From Paenibacillus sp. JDR-2 (GTDB taxonomy: Bacteria; Bacillota; Bacilli; Paenibacillales; Paenibacillaceae), in contig NC_012914.1 of NCBI RefSeq assembly GCF_000023585.1, positions 272,001 to 336,000 of the forward strand: a stretch of 64,000 bases of DNA. The letters run 5' to 3'. Position numbers and translations under genes: made by a program. The notes beneath the pieces are model-generated. The model was not told where the DNA came from. It did no database searches and saw only the letters and a list, made by a program, of their open reading frames with translations. Numbering within the stretch: the first letter of the stretch is position 1; every line of letters begins with the position of its first letter. Positions 9,511 to 17,657 of this stretch are shown here, piece by piece.

Positions 9511-10352
9511 TCGTAATACACCTGCAGCGTGCTCAGAGAATGAACGATCCGGTCGATGACGGCTTGCGTTTGAAAGTATTTGCGGTGGGATAAAGGCGTC
9601 CAGCTTAGCAGGCCCGGACATTCTACTTCGATATCCGCGGTGACGACTTTTTTATAGCGTTCGTTTAGTGGCTTGATGGGATAGGCGATGACATCATCGG
9701 TGTCGTAGAAGTTCACCCACTCGCCAATCCCAAGTCCTTGAAGCGGTGAGGCGGGAACCGCAATGGGCACGCCAAAATCCTTAAAGCGCAAAGCCCATAC
9801 GGCAAGCGGGCTGCCAAGCGTGTAGAAGTGAGTTAAGGTCTCGCCATGCACCAGCCTGGACTCGCTGGTTCCGATAACCTCCGAGACTTTGGGCGTCAGT
9901 TTATTGTTTTGCAAGTCGTGGAAAAAATTGCTCGATATGATAGACCCGAGGCTGTGAGAGATAATGCAGAGCGGTGCATCTTGTCCCGCGAGATCGGACA
10001 GGCGCTGCAGACATACGGCAAAACGCCGGTGAATCTCGTCATAAATATAATCATCGGGTGTGGGATCATTGTCGCGGGGGACAGCCTGGTAGGCAATGGC
10101 TTCGCCCAGCTGGTTTACGAAGAAGGGTCTTAACCGTATCCATTTGGCCCAGCGCAGCGGCTTGCCGCGAATCCGGCTCCATAACCGCTCCTCCAGCCGG
10201 TTCACAATATCTCCCCAATAGATGCCTTCCACATGCAGCTTTACGCTCGGATTCACAATAGCCATCTGGGCACACAGATTGCTGGCCAGCTCGGCGTGGA
10301 AATTCTCCCTGCTTTGACCGATCCCATGTATGACAGCAACGGCAATTTTCAC
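9492..10352 (-). CDS. Alpha/beta-hydrolase, lipase-like
   Basis: A 286-residue cytoplasmic protein (no signal peptide). The opening MKIAVAVIHGIGQS carries the HG oxyanion motif after the first beta strand. The nucleophile elbow is ISHSLGS with Ser134; the usual first Gly of GxSxG is replaced by Ser. The later segment TLGSPLAVWALRF and a C-terminal H-R-K-Y region could supply Asp and His of the triad. It resembles lipase/esterase-like proteins acting on lipids or other esters; the substrate is unknown. The gene upstream ends in its own terminator, so this is a single unit. Confidence 0.7.
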   Translation of the reverse strand: MKIAVAVIHGIGQSRENFHAELASNLCAQMAIVNPSVKLHVEGIYWGDIVNRLEERLWSRIRGKPLRWAKWIRLRPFFVNQLGEAIAYQAVPRDNDPTPDDYIYDEIHRRFAVCLQRLSDLAGQDAPLCIISHSLGSIISSNFFHDLQNNKLTPKVSEVIGTSESRLVHGETLTHFYTLGSPLAVWALRFKDFGVPIAVPASPLQGLGIGEWVNFYDTDDVIAYPIKPLNERYKKVVTADIEVECPGLLSWTPLSHRKYFQTQAVIDRIVHSLSTLQVYYEEEARP

Positions 10353-10470
10353 GGGGACAACCCCTTCCTATGCGTAGATCATACATTAATGTATTCGCAT
10401 ACATTCGCTTTCGTTAAAGCAGAAGCCCTGCTAGATTAGGGGAAGATAATGTGAGGAAGGCACGCAAATA

Positions 10471-10512
10471 AACAAAGGATGTTCCGCTTTAACAGGCGGG
10501 ACATCCTTTGTT
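10471..10512 (-). terminator. Rho-independent terminator of the 10.5-kb gene
   Basis: A 12-bp outer stem (AACAAAGGATGT and its complement) with an inner TCCGC/GCGGG helix lies just after the end of the minus-strand gene at 10523 and leads into a T-rich run on the minus strand. Confidence 0.8.
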
Positions 10513-10522
10513 GGCTCACGGG

Positions 10523-10939
10523 CTATATGGCCCGCATCCGGTTATTTCTTGGATTATGTTCAACCTCTGCGAGGCCCAAGGCCTCCATTAATGGCGGGAT
10601 GTACATGCCAAATCTGCCGCGCAGCCCTTTTTTAAGGCCATACCATCCGCCTACCGGATTCTCCGGGGAGCGTCCCCAGGCTTCTACGGTACCGTCTTTT
10701 GCAGGCTTCTGCTCGTCGGCACTGCCCAACTCGATCCAGTCGCCATGCTCCTTCAGCATGGCGTATAAATCGTCCATGCAGCGGTAGTCGTAGTGGAGCA
10801 CCGTCTTGCCGACGGTACAGACGATAATGGCTTTTCCGTCCTTCTCATCCTTATACATCTCATACTCGGAGGTGAGGGGAGGAGTCTTTAGCTTCCATGG
10901 GTTTTCCTTGGTTCCTGCTGCTGACGACAATGGCTTCAC
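10523..10939 (-). CDS. Conserved hypothetical protein, about 138 residues
   Basis: A small soluble protein with no recognised domain. Its features are a central AIIVCTVGKTVLHYDYR strand region, an ELGSADEQKPAKDGTVEAWGR stretch, and a Gly-rich GGWYGLKKGLRGRFGMYIPP segment before a basic tail. The strong conservation-like pattern of Gly, Trp and charged residues suggests a real enzyme-sized or binding domain, but I cannot name a function. The start is uncertain. The GTG at 10939 is only 2 nt from AGGAG, and a TTG at 10930 has a better spacing of 11 nt. Confidence 0.65.
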   Translation of the reverse strand: MKPLSSAAGTKENPWKLKTPPLTSEYEMYKDEKDGKAIIVCTVGKTVLHYDYRCMDDLYAMLKEHGDWIELGSADEQKPAKDGTVEAWGRSPENPVGGWYGLKKGLRGRFGMYIPPLMEALGLAEVEHNPRNNRMRAI

Positions 10940-11015
10940 AGCTCCTTTTGCGTTTACTTAATTCCTTTTCTTCTGCGGTCAGGTATCCCATTCCTCTTTT
11001 GATTCGTAAGGCTGG

Positions 11016-11900
11016 CTACATCTTGCCGAAGAAGCTGATCACGAACTCGCGGAAACGGACTGCTGCTTGGGAAAGGTAATGCTTCCGGTTCCAGGCGATG
11101 CCGAAGGTGCGGCGGCAGACCGGATCGGAGATTTTGAGCTGCACGGTGCCCGGGCTCGACGCCCGGTTGCCCAGCGACAGCGGAAGGGTAAAGGTGATGC
11201 CAAGACCCATCTCGACAAGCGTCTGGATGGAGCTGACCTCTTCAAGCTCGAAGGCGATCCGCGGCTCGAAGCCGGCTTTCCGGCAGAAGCCGTCCGTAAT
11301 TTCGCGGAAGTTGGAGCGGGAGGAGAGCGAGATAAACGGCTCGTTCGCCGCTTCAATCAAGGAGATGCTCTCCCGCGATGCGAAAGGATGCCCCTTCGGT
11401 ACCGTCAGACAAAGCTCTTCTTCCGCAAGGGTAAGCCACTCAATGTCCGGCCCGTTCATCGGGGTGGTCGAAATGCAGAAATCGATATCCGCATTTTCCA
11501 GCTCGCTAAGCATGTCCGAGACGGAACCAAGCTGATGCTGGATAATCCGGACATGCGGATGCCGCGTCAGAAATTCCTTCAGCATCATGGGCAGCACATA
11601 AGGCAGCGTAACGGAGATGGACACGGTGCCATGCTCAAGCCCGGCCATATCCGTAATTTCGCGTTCGCCTTCTTCAAGCTCGAGAAAGGCCCGTTCAACG
11701 CGGTTGAGATAAGTCTTGCCGAATGCATTCAGCTTGACGTGCCTGCCTTGCCGTTCGAAAAGAGGCACGCCAAGCCGTTTTTCCAGCCGGTTGATGGAGT
11801 TGCTGAGCGACGGCTGCGAGACGTTCAGCTCCTTCGCGGCTTTCGTAATATGCTCATGCCGGGCGACGGCTTGAAAATATTTCAACTGGAGAAACTCCAA
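11016..11900 (-). CDS. LysR family transcriptional regulator
   Basis: A 294-residue LysR regulator. The N-terminal winged helix-turn-helix reads MEFLQLKYFQAVARHEHITKAAKELNVSQPSLSNSINRLEKRLG (quoted in part). The substrate-binding domain has two lobes (about 90-290). A TTG at 11900 with GGGAG 10 nt upstream matches the canonical LysR start; the GTG at 11909 abuts the ribosome site and is rejected. It is divergent from an MFS transporter with a palindrome between them, the usual layout for a LysR regulator of that transporter. The inducer is unknown. Confidence 0.9.
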   Translation of the reverse strand: MEFLQLKYFQAVARHEHITKAAKELNVSQPSLSNSINRLEKRLGVPLFERQGRHVKLNAFGKTYLNRVERAFLELEEGEREITDMAGLEHGTVSISVTLPYVLPMMLKEFLTRHPHVRIIQHQLGSVSDMLSELENADIDFCISTTPMNGPDIEWLTLAEEELCLTVPKGHPFASRESISLIEAANEPFISLSSRSNFREITDGFCRKAGFEPRIAFELEEVSSIQTLVEMGLGITFTLPLSLGNRASSPGTVQLKISDPVCRRTFGIAWNRKHYLSQAAVRFREFVISFFGKM

Positions 11901-11951
11901 GCGGATCACTCTCCCTTATATAACTTTCATGTGATGATTTCATTATAAAAT

Positions 11952-11964
11952 AAGTATTATACTT
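11952..11964. promoter_or_regulatory. Palindrome AAGTAT-T-ATACTT, likely LysR operator
   Basis: The perfect 13-bp dyad lies in the AT-rich intergenic region between the divergent LysR and MFS genes. It has the short-dyad form of LysR operators, which often overlap the promoters of both genes. The role is inferred. Confidence 0.5.
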
Positions 11965-12035
11965 TATAAATTTGAGATTTTATAATGATTCAGCATATAC
12001 AGAAAGTTTCAAACAGGGATTGGAGAGCGTTAACC

Positions 12036-13286
12036 TTGCTAAAAGAGAAAATCTGGACGAGAAACTTCGTCACTATTTGCGTGAGCAGTTTTTTCATGTT
12101 CCTGACCTTTTACGTCCTGACGACGGCGTTTCCGCTGTATGTCCGGGATAGCCTGCACGGCGGCCAGCAGCAGATGGGTCTAGTCATTACGATTTACGTC
12201 ATTGGCGGCGTGCTGATCCGGCCATTCTCCGGCCAGTGGGTCGACCGCTTCGGCAAACGTAAAATGGCGATTATCGGGATGATTATTTTCCTGCTCGCCT
12301 GCTTCAGTTATTTCGGAACCAAAGGCATTATTCTGTTCCTTATTGTCCGCTTCATTCACGGCATGAGCTACGCGGTTGCTTCAACGGCAATGAGCACGGT
12401 TGCGGCAACAATCGTTCCCGTGTCCCGGCAGGGTGAAGGAATGGGCTATTATACGATGTTTATGAGTATCGCGATGGTCGTGGGTCCCGCGCTGGGGCTG
12501 TTCCTGTGGAAGGACCAGAATATTAACGTGCTGCTGCTTGCGATATGCATCATTGCGGCATTGTCTCTTGGCTTTGCTTTTGTCCTGAAGATGCCGGGCG
12601 AAAAAGGGCTGAAGACAGCGGTCATTCAAGCCTCAGCCGCTGAGGCAGAGCCTTTAGTCCAGGAGCAGCCGGAAAAAAAAGGCTGGCGTTTGAGCAGCTT
12701 CCTGGAGCCCGCGGCACTGCCAATCTCGCTTGTTGGTTTTATTCTTTCTTTTGCCTATAGCTCTTTATCCAGCTTTATGGCCTCGTTTACCGATGAGATT
12801 CACCAGTCGCAAGTGACCGGCACCTTCTTTATGGTGTTTGCCGTGATGATCGTCGTTTTCCGGCCGGTTATCGGCAAAGTGTTCGACCGTTACAAAGAGC
12901 ATTATTTGTATTATCCGGGCATTGGGCTATTTGCGGTGGGCATGTTCCTGCTGAGCCAGGCGCATTCCGCGGCTATGGTATTGTCCGCCGGCGTCATTAT
13001 GGGGATTGGTTACGGAGCCTTGCTGCCGTGCTTCCAGACGCTTGCGATCAAGTTGTCGCCGGAGCATCGGCGGGGCAGCGCCAACGGTACCTTTTTCCTC
13101 ATGTTTGACCTTGGTTACGGGCTAGGCTCGTATTTCATGGGGATGATCGCATCCCTGACGGATTACCGGATGATGTACCTGGTGGCAGGTATTGTCGCGG
13201 TGATCTGCGCCGGCGGTTATTATATTCTGCATCATCGCCCACGGGCAAAAAAAGCTGTTCGTACTCAACAAGCAAATGTTGCGTAA
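12036..13286 (+). CDS. MFS efflux transporter
   Basis: A 416-residue permease with 12 predicted helices. The helix 2-3 loop reads GQWVDRFGKRK, a standard MFS motif A, and the second half repeats it weakly as GKVFDRYKEHY. A central cytoplasmic loop lies at about residues 190-230. It is likely a drug or metabolite exporter. The start is a TTG at 12036 with TGGAGAG 8 nt upstream; the ATG at 11985 would place the start in the promoter region. It is probably controlled by the divergent LysR gene. Confidence 0.88.
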   Translation: MLKEKIWTRNFVTICVSSFFMFLTFYVLTTAFPLYVRDSLHGGQQQMGLVITIYVIGGVLIRPFSGQWVDRFGKRKMAIIGMIIFLLACFSYFGTKGIILFLIVRFIHGMSYAVASTAMSTVAATIVPVSRQGEGMGYYTMFMSIAMVVGPALGLFLWKDQNINVLLLAICIIAALSLGFAFVLKMPGEKGLKTAVIQASAAEAEPLVQEQPEKKGWRLSSFLEPAALPISLVGFILSFAYSSLSSFMASFTDEIHQSQVTGTFFMVFAVMIVVFRPVIGKVFDRYKEHYLYYPGIGLFAVGMFLLSQAHSAAMVLSAGVIMGIGYGALLPCFQTLAIKLSPEHRRGSANGTFFLMFDLGYGLGSYFMGMIASLTDYRMMYLVAGIVAVICAGGYYILHHRPRAKKAVRTQQANVA

Positions 13287-13335
13287 GGCATAGGATAGAC
13301 AACGGAAGAGGTCATAACGGGCCCGATGCAAAAGG

Positions 13336-13373
13336 AAACGGACTAGCGCAATGCGAGCGCTAGTCCGTTTTTG
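13336..13373. terminator. Bidirectional terminator
   Basis: AAACGGACTAGCGC and its exact complement form a 14-bp stem with a 7-nt loop and T-runs on both strands. It lies between the convergent MFS and HxlR genes and overlaps the HxlR stop. Confidence 0.9.
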
Positions 13374-13719
13374 TTTGTTCATTTTTCGCCTGTTTGAGCT
13401 GATTCCGCTCCATATGGGCTTTTCCCCACTGATGCAGGGACTCCAAAATCGGAGACAGGCTTTTGCCGTATTCCGTGAAGGAGTATTCCACTTTCGGCGG
13501 GATTTGCGGATAAATGACCCGTTTAACGATTTCTTCCTCTTCCAATTCGCGCAGATGGAGCGTAAGCATCCTTTGCGTGATGTCGGGCAGCAATCTTCTT
13601 AGCTCATTGAACCGCAAAGGTTTGCCTTGTAGCAAATGATAAAGGATAATCGGCTTCCATTTGCCTACGATCGAATCCAGCGCCGTAACGAATTGACATT
13701 GGACTGTGTTCTTTTGCAT
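13360..13719 (-). CDS. HxlR family (DUF24) redox-type regulator
   Basis: A 119-residue winged helix-turn-helix protein starting MQKNTVQCQFVTALDSIVGKW. The core LRFNELRRLLPDITQRMLTLHLRELEEEEIV is typical of HxlR. An N-terminal Cys (C8) sits where B. subtilis YodB and CatR carry their quinone/diamide-sensing Cys. YodB represses an azoreductase gene; this gene is divergent from an azoreductase, so I infer the same role. GGAGG 7 nt before the ATG at 13719 decides the start over an upstream in-frame GTG/ATG. Confidence 0.88.
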   Translation of the reverse strand: MQKNTVQCQFVTALDSIVGKWKPIILYHLLQGKPLRFNELRRLLPDITQRMLTLHLRELEEEEIVKRVIYPQIPPKVEYSFTEYGKSLSPILESLHQWGKAHMERNQLKQAKNEQTKTD

Positions 13720-13769
13720 ACGTGCGCCTCCTTCGCTTACAGTACCTTTTTTAATACTATACCACATTA

Positions 13770-13799
13770 TTGTGCCTACTTAAAATAAGTGAGTATATA
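13770..13799 (+). promoter_or_regulatory. azoR promoter with operator in its spacer
   Basis: TTGTGC (13770-13775) and TATATA (13794-13799) are separated by 18 nt. The spacer holds the perfect dyad ACTTA-AAA-TAAGT (13778-13790). A repressor bound there would block RNA polymerase. The word TGTGCCTACTT at 13771 recurs before the second HxlR gene. Confidence 0.55.
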
Positions 13800-13857
13800 T
13801 ATTATTATCTACCTAGCAAACGTATTTCATTTCATAACAGAAGGGAAGTTTCGAATC

Positions 13858-14496
13858 ATGGCAACCGTATTGTACATTACCGCGCATCCCCTTGATCCAG
13901 AGCAATCCTTTAGCCTAGCGGTAGGCAAAGAATTTATTGAAGCGTATCGTGAGGCAAATCCAACGGATGAGGTTGTTCATTTGGATTTGTATAAAGAACT
14001 TATTCCGCAATTAGATGCCGATGTTCTAAGAGGCTGGGAAAAGCTTCGGTCGGGTTCCTCCTTCGATCAGCTGACGGATGCCGAGAAAACGAAAACGGCC
14101 CGTCTTGAGGAGCTTGTTGATCAATTCGTGGCTGCCGATAAGTACGTCTACGTGTCCCCGATGTGGAATTTCACGGTTCCGCCGGTTTTGAAAGCATATA
14201 CGGATGCGACTTCAATTCCGGGCAAGACTTTCAGATATACCGCGAGTGGTCCTGAAGGTTTGTTAACCGGCAAAAAAGCGTTGCACATTCAAGCGAGCGG
14301 TTCCGTATATTCGGAGGGTCCTTTAGCCCCGCTTGAAATGGGCTACAGCTACCTAAGAAAGATTTTACGGTTCTATGGGATTGAATCCATGGAAGCCATT
14401 TTTGTCGAAGGAACGGCATTGCAATCACAGGAGCAAGCACCCGCTGTCAAAGAAAAGGCAATCGCGCATGCTAAAGAGGTCGCCAAACGCTTCTAA
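13858..14496 (+). CDS. azoR: FMN-dependent NADH azoreductase
   Basis: A 212-residue flavodoxin-fold reductase. ATVLYITAHPLDPEQSFSL binds the FMN phosphate, and SPMWNFTVPPVLKAYTD is the flavin-binding loop characteristic of AzoR. Such enzymes make two-electron reductions of quinones and azo dyes with NADH and protect against thiol-reactive electrophiles. The ATG at 13858 is preceded by AAGGGAAG; the longer frame would start inside the promoter. It is divergent from an HxlR regulator with a Cys sensor, which fits quinone or diamide induction. A terminator follows. Confidence 0.92.
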   Translation: MATVLYITAHPLDPEQSFSLAVGKEFIEAYREANPTDEVVHLDLYKELIPQLDADVLRGWEKLRSGSSFDQLTDAEKTKTARLEELVDQFVAADKYVYVSPMWNFTVPPVLKAYTDATSIPGKTFRYTASGPEGLLTGKKALHIQASGSVYSEGPLAPLEMGYSYLRKILRFYGIESMEAIFVEGTALQSQEQAPAVKEKAIAHAKEVAKRF

Positions 14497-14514
14497 TAGG
14501 ATTGGGTTCCCAAT

Positions 14515-14546
14515 AAAAAATCCCCACTTAGGTGGGGGTTTTTTAT
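14515..14546. terminator. Bidirectional terminator
   Basis: CCCCAC-TTAG-GTGGGG is flanked by A-run and T-run tails and lies between convergent azoR and the second HxlR gene. Confidence 0.85.
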
Positions 14547-14908
14547 TTCGTTTCGGCGTCCTCGGGCTTGCGGCCTTCGCTGTACAGCTCGTTCAGATGC
14601 TGGATATGCATAGTGCCCCATGCATTAATCGCTTCCAGGAGAGGGGTCATTTTCATCCCGTAATCCGTGATGGAGTATTCGACCTTCGGGGGGATCTGCA
14701 TATAGATTTTCCGGTGCACGATGTCATGGTATTCCAATTCTCTGAGCTGAGAGGTCAGCATCTTTTTCGTAATGTCCGGCAGCGCCCGTTGGAGCTCGCT
14801 AAAACGCATCGTACCGTTGGTGAACAGCTGATATAAAATAACGGGCTTCCATTTCCCGACTAAAATTTCTAATGCGGTCTCCACCCGGCTGCAGTTTTCG
14901 TCTGCCAT
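14543..14908 (-). CDS. HxlR family (DUF24) regulator with Cys6
   Basis: A 121-residue paralogue of the HxlR protein at 13360. Its N-terminus MADENCSRVETALEILVGKW places Cys at position 6, exactly as in B. subtilis YodB. The wing reads KIYMQIPPKVEYSITDYG. GGAGG lies 5 nt before the ATG. It is divergent from a DoxX-family gene, a membrane partner often linked to quinone or thiol stress. I infer it represses that gene and itself and is released by oxidants. Confidence 0.9.
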   Translation of the reverse strand: MADENCSRVETALEILVGKWKPVILYQLFTNGTMRFSELQRALPDITKKMLTSQLRELEYHDIVHRKIYMQIPPKVEYSITDYGMKMTPLLEAINAWGTMHIQHLNELYSEGRKPEDAETK

Positions 14909-14966
14909 AATTCCTCCAATCCCAATCGGGGCTTAAGGTTTCTTTTTGGATACTAGGTTTATTTGA

Positions 14967-14977
14967 TGTGCCTACTT
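14967..14977. promoter_or_regulatory. Candidate HxlR operator half-site
   Basis: TGTGCCTACTT lies between the second HxlR gene and DoxX. It is identical over 11 nt to the word at 13771-13781 between the first HxlR gene and azoR. Sharing by two paralogous regulators suggests related binding sites. Confidence 0.45.
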
Positions 14978-15043
14978 CCGTCACTTAACCCTTGGGTTTA
15001 TTATATCGCTATAAACAACACGTTATCAAGGAGGATCTATCTT

Positions 15044-15397
15044 ATGAATATTGCATTGTGGATCGCGCAAGCATTGTTAGCTTTAATGTTTATTCCGGCA
15101 GGTGTCATGAAAACCTTCCAGCCTAATAAAGTAAAAAGCACGATGCCTTGGGCGAAGGATGCTTCTACGGGCTATGTTGCTTTTATCGGCTTGTCCGAGC
15201 TGCTTGGCGGATTGGGATTAATTCTTCCGTGGGCAACCGATATCGCGCCGGTACTGACGCCAATCGCGGCAATCGGGATCGCGGTCATTATGCTGTTCGC
15301 TGCCGTATTCCATGCAAGGCGCGCGGAATACGGCAGCATCGGCATGAACATTATTATGCTTGCCGTGGCTTTGTTTGTGGCAATCGGCCGGTTCTAA
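15044..15397 (+). CDS. DoxX family membrane protein
   Basis: A 117-residue protein with four predicted membrane helices, opening MNIALWIAQALLALMFIPAGVMK, a typical DoxX/DoxD-like start. Conserved small and charged residues occur between helices (GLSELLGGLGLILPW). Family members are linked to quinone or thiosulfate redox and oxidative stress; the activity here is unknown. AAGGAGG lies 9 nt before the ATG, and the 27-codon upstream extension has no ribosome site. It is divergent from a Cys6 HxlR regulator, which probably controls it. Confidence 0.88.
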   Translation: MNIALWIAQALLALMFIPAGVMKTFQPNKVKSTMPWAKDASTGYVAFIGLSELLGGLGLILPWATDIAPVLTPIAAIGIAVIMLFAAVFHARRAEYGSIGMNIIMLAVALFVAIGRF

Positions 15398-15409
15398 GCG
15401 CGCCGAACG

Positions 15410-15454
15410 AAAGAAGGAGGGTACTGCCTCATGCAGTACCCTCCTTCTTTTTTT
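15410..15454 (+). terminator. Strong rho-independent terminator of doxX
   Basis: An exact 18-bp stem (AAAGAAGGAGGGTACTGC and its complement) has a 5-nt loop and is followed by TTTT. Confidence 0.93.
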
Positions 15455-15522
15455 AAAAATATAAGAAATTCGCGAAACGTATGCTGCCCCTCCTAAGGCG
15501 GAGCAGCCGTTTACGCTTGTCG

Positions 15523-16035
15523 CTACATCATAATGGATCGCACAACGCTGTAAATTTTTGTATCCAGCAGCTTGCCGTATGGCGCAAGCGTCGGCTGATG
15601 AAGCGCGCCGAGGAACGAGGATGGCCGGTCAAACGATATAATGGCTCCGCGCGGGCCGCCATTATCATACAGAGTGACGCGGAAGGGGACGTACAGGCTG
15701 GCTCTTCGGTCGACAGCGAGAATAGGCTCCGCGATAAGCGGGTTGCCTACCAGATAAAGACGGCATTGCTTGATGCCGCTCTGAAGCGATAGGAGCTCCC
15801 CTTGATTCACCTCAGACAAAATCATCAGTCCATGCGGGCCTTCCATCGGTTTAACAGCTGCTTCTACCTGTTCCCAGGATGCCTGCTGCCGGACAAGCTG
15901 GTTCCCGATATACGGATCCCATCTTCCCATCTGCCGCTCAAATGCGGCGACAAGCGCCTCATAAGAAAGTCCTGTCGGAATATCTTCTCTTACGATCATC
16001 GCATAACCAGCTGTAATTGGCTCTCCGTGTCTCAT
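15523..16035 (-). CDS. DUF302 domain protein
   Basis: A 170-residue protein. The C-terminal half (LYLVGNPLIAEPILAVDRRASLY to PYGKLLDTKI) matches the DUF302 pattern of a G-N-P motif followed by a D-x-R/A-x-L-x-x-P-x-R strand. The N-terminal part has a Y-E-x-L-x-x-F-E motif that may be a first DUF302-like half. The family binds small ligands in some cases but has no settled role. AAAGGAGG 7 nt before the ATG fixes the start. It lies 75 nt downstream of a LysR gene on the same strand and may be its partner. Confidence 0.75.
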   Translation of the reverse strand: MRHGEPITAGYAMIVREDIPTGLSYEALVAAFERQMGRWDPYIGNQLVRQQASWEQVEAAVKPMEGPHGLMILSEVNQGELLSLQSGIKQCRLYLVGNPLIAEPILAVDRRASLYVPFRVTLYDNGGPRGAIISFDRPSSFLGALHQPTLAPYGKLLDTKIYSVVRSIMM

Positions 16036-16110
16036 CCGCGATCCTCCTTTTTGCCGGGATAAGCAGTCAGCAAATTGTATGAGAGGAAGTGGAGGCATAT
16101 GACAGAAAAA

Positions 16111-16965
16111 TTACGATAAGCCAAGCATCTGCAGGGCAAGCTTGACGCTGTTGTGCTGCAGCTGGTCGGTTAAATAGGTGGCGTATGCGCGGATCGACGG
16201 CGCCTTGACGGTACAAGAGAGCTCGAACAAAGCGTGCGAATCGAGATAAGGCTGCGCAATAGAGCGGGGCAGGAAGCCGAATCGATCCCCTTGCAGCAGA
16301 ATCGTCAGCATAATGGAGGAATGATCGATCTCCAGGGCAGGGACATAACCCGTACCTGCAAGCTCGGCGAACCACTCCGGAAAAGGGGTACCCCACGCAA
16401 GGTGGCAATAATCAGGAGACCGGAAATCCTCTTGCTGCACAACGCCGGCTTTAGGCTGCTTGGACACGAGCAGGAGATCATCCTCGAACAGCAGCTGCCG
16501 GGTGACTCTTGGATGCTCGGGCGGATCAAACCGGACCGCGAGATGCACCATACCATCAAGAAGCAGGTCGCGGACCATATAGCTGGGGTCGATATGGCTG
16601 AAGAACTTCACGGCGACTTGCGGATTGTCGCTCTTGAAGGCGAGAATCCGGGACAAGTACCGGTAGTGCCAGACTGAGCCGGGACCGCTCATCACAACGG
16701 ATTGCTCGAACGTATCCGACAGTGTCAGCCTGCTTTCCTCAAACAACCGGAGCATTCTTTCTGCATAAGGGTAAAAGGCGATGCCTGCCTGCGTCAGGCT
16801 GACGTTTCGGTTATCCCGCTGGAACAGCTCTTTGCCGACCGCTGCCTCTAGTGCCTTGATCCTTGCGGTTATGGCCGACTGGGAGATATGAAGATGCTCA
16901 GCCGCCTTCGTAAAATTAAGGAGATGAGCGATTGCGATAAACGCTTCAAGCTGCGAAGAATCCAT
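16111..16965 (-). CDS. LysR family transcriptional regulator
   Basis: A 284-residue LysR regulator. The winged helix reads MDSSQLEAFIAIAHLLNFTKAAEHLHISQSAITARIKALEAAVG (quoted in part), and the effector domain spans about 90-284. Its closest functional cues are the DUF302 gene downstream on the same strand and a divergent GNAT acetyltransferase. Either could be its target. The ribosome site (GGGCG) is weak. The 134-bp intergenic region to the acetyltransferase has ATT...AAT dyads that fit T-N11-A boxes, not resolved further. Confidence 0.9.
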   Translation of the reverse strand: MDSSQLEAFIAIAHLLNFTKAAEHLHISQSAITARIKALEAAVGKELFQRDNRNVSLTQAGIAFYPYAERMLRLFEESRLTLSDTFEQSVVMSGPGSVWHYRYLSRILAFKSDNPQVAVKFFSHIDPSYMVRDLLLDGMVHLAVRFDPPEHPRVTRQLLFEDDLLLVSKQPKAGVVQQEDFRSPDYCHLAWGTPFPEWFAELAGTGYVPALEIDHSSIMLTILLQGDRFGFLPRSIAQPYLDSHALFELSCTVKAPSIRAYATYLTDQLQHNSVKLALQMLGLS

Positions 16966-17099
16966 ACGAACGATAACGCCCTTTCACTATTGAAAATATG
17001 AATCATAGCAACCTATATTATTCGTTATACAAATGATAACCATGCCATTATGATGAGTCTATAAGCAAGTTTTGAAGAAAAAGATGGAGGGAAAGCAGC

Positions 17100-17609
17100 A
17101 TGGGCAATGATATCGTTATCGAACAATTAACGTCGTTAGAGACTTCGCTTCGGGAACTGGCGGATGTGCTTGTCCGCGTTGTGGAGGACGGGGCATCCGT
17201 CGGGTTCCTGCCGCCGCTCAGCCAAGAGGAAGCGATAGAATATTGGAGGAGTGTTTCGGATCCGGAGGTGATGCTGTTTGTTGCCAAGGTTAACGGACAT
17301 CTTGCGGCCACGGTACAGCTGCAGTTATGCGGCAAGGCGAACGGCTCACACCGAGCGGAGATTGCGAAGCTGATGACTCATCCGGAGTACCGGCGCAAAG
17401 GGATTGCCAGGCAGCTGATGCTGGAAGCGGAAGCGGCTGCCCTCGGGAAGAATCGGTCGCTGCTCGTATTGGACACGAGAGAAGGAGATCCTTCAAATCT
17501 GCTGTATATGTCCCTTGGCTACCAGCTGGCGGGGCGTATACCGAACTTTGCGAGATCGGCGGACGGCAGCCTCGCTGCCACGATGATGTACTACAAGAAT
17601 ATCGGCTGA
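17100..17609 (+). CDS. GNAT family N-acetyltransferase
   Basis: A 169-residue acetyltransferase. Motif A is present as EIAKLMTHPEYRRKGIARQLM, with the acetyl-CoA pyrophosphate loop R-R-K-G-I-A. The later strand LLVLDTREGDPSNLLYMSLGYQ is typical of the C-terminal GNAT half. Substrates may be amines or peptides; no specific one is indicated. GGAGGGAAAGCAGC precedes the ATG. It is divergent from the LysR gene at 16111. Confidence 0.9.
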   Translation: MGNDIVIEQLTSLETSLRELADVLVRVVEDGASVGFLPPLSQEEAIEYWRSVSDPEVMLFVAKVNGHLAATVQLQLCGKANGSHRAEIAKLMTHPEYRRKGIARQLMLEAEAAALGKNRSLLVLDTREGDPSNLLYMSLGYQLAGRIPNFARSADGSLAATMMYYKNIG

Positions 17610-17627
17610 CGCTGGATAAGCAAAACC

Positions 17628-17657
17628 AACCCCGGACCTTACAAGGCCGGGGGTTTC
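17628..17657. terminator. Bidirectional terminator
   Basis: AACCCCGG, then CCTT-AC-AAGG, then CGGGGGTT form a nested hairpin. It overlaps the stop of the minus-strand membrane-protein gene. Confidence 0.7.
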
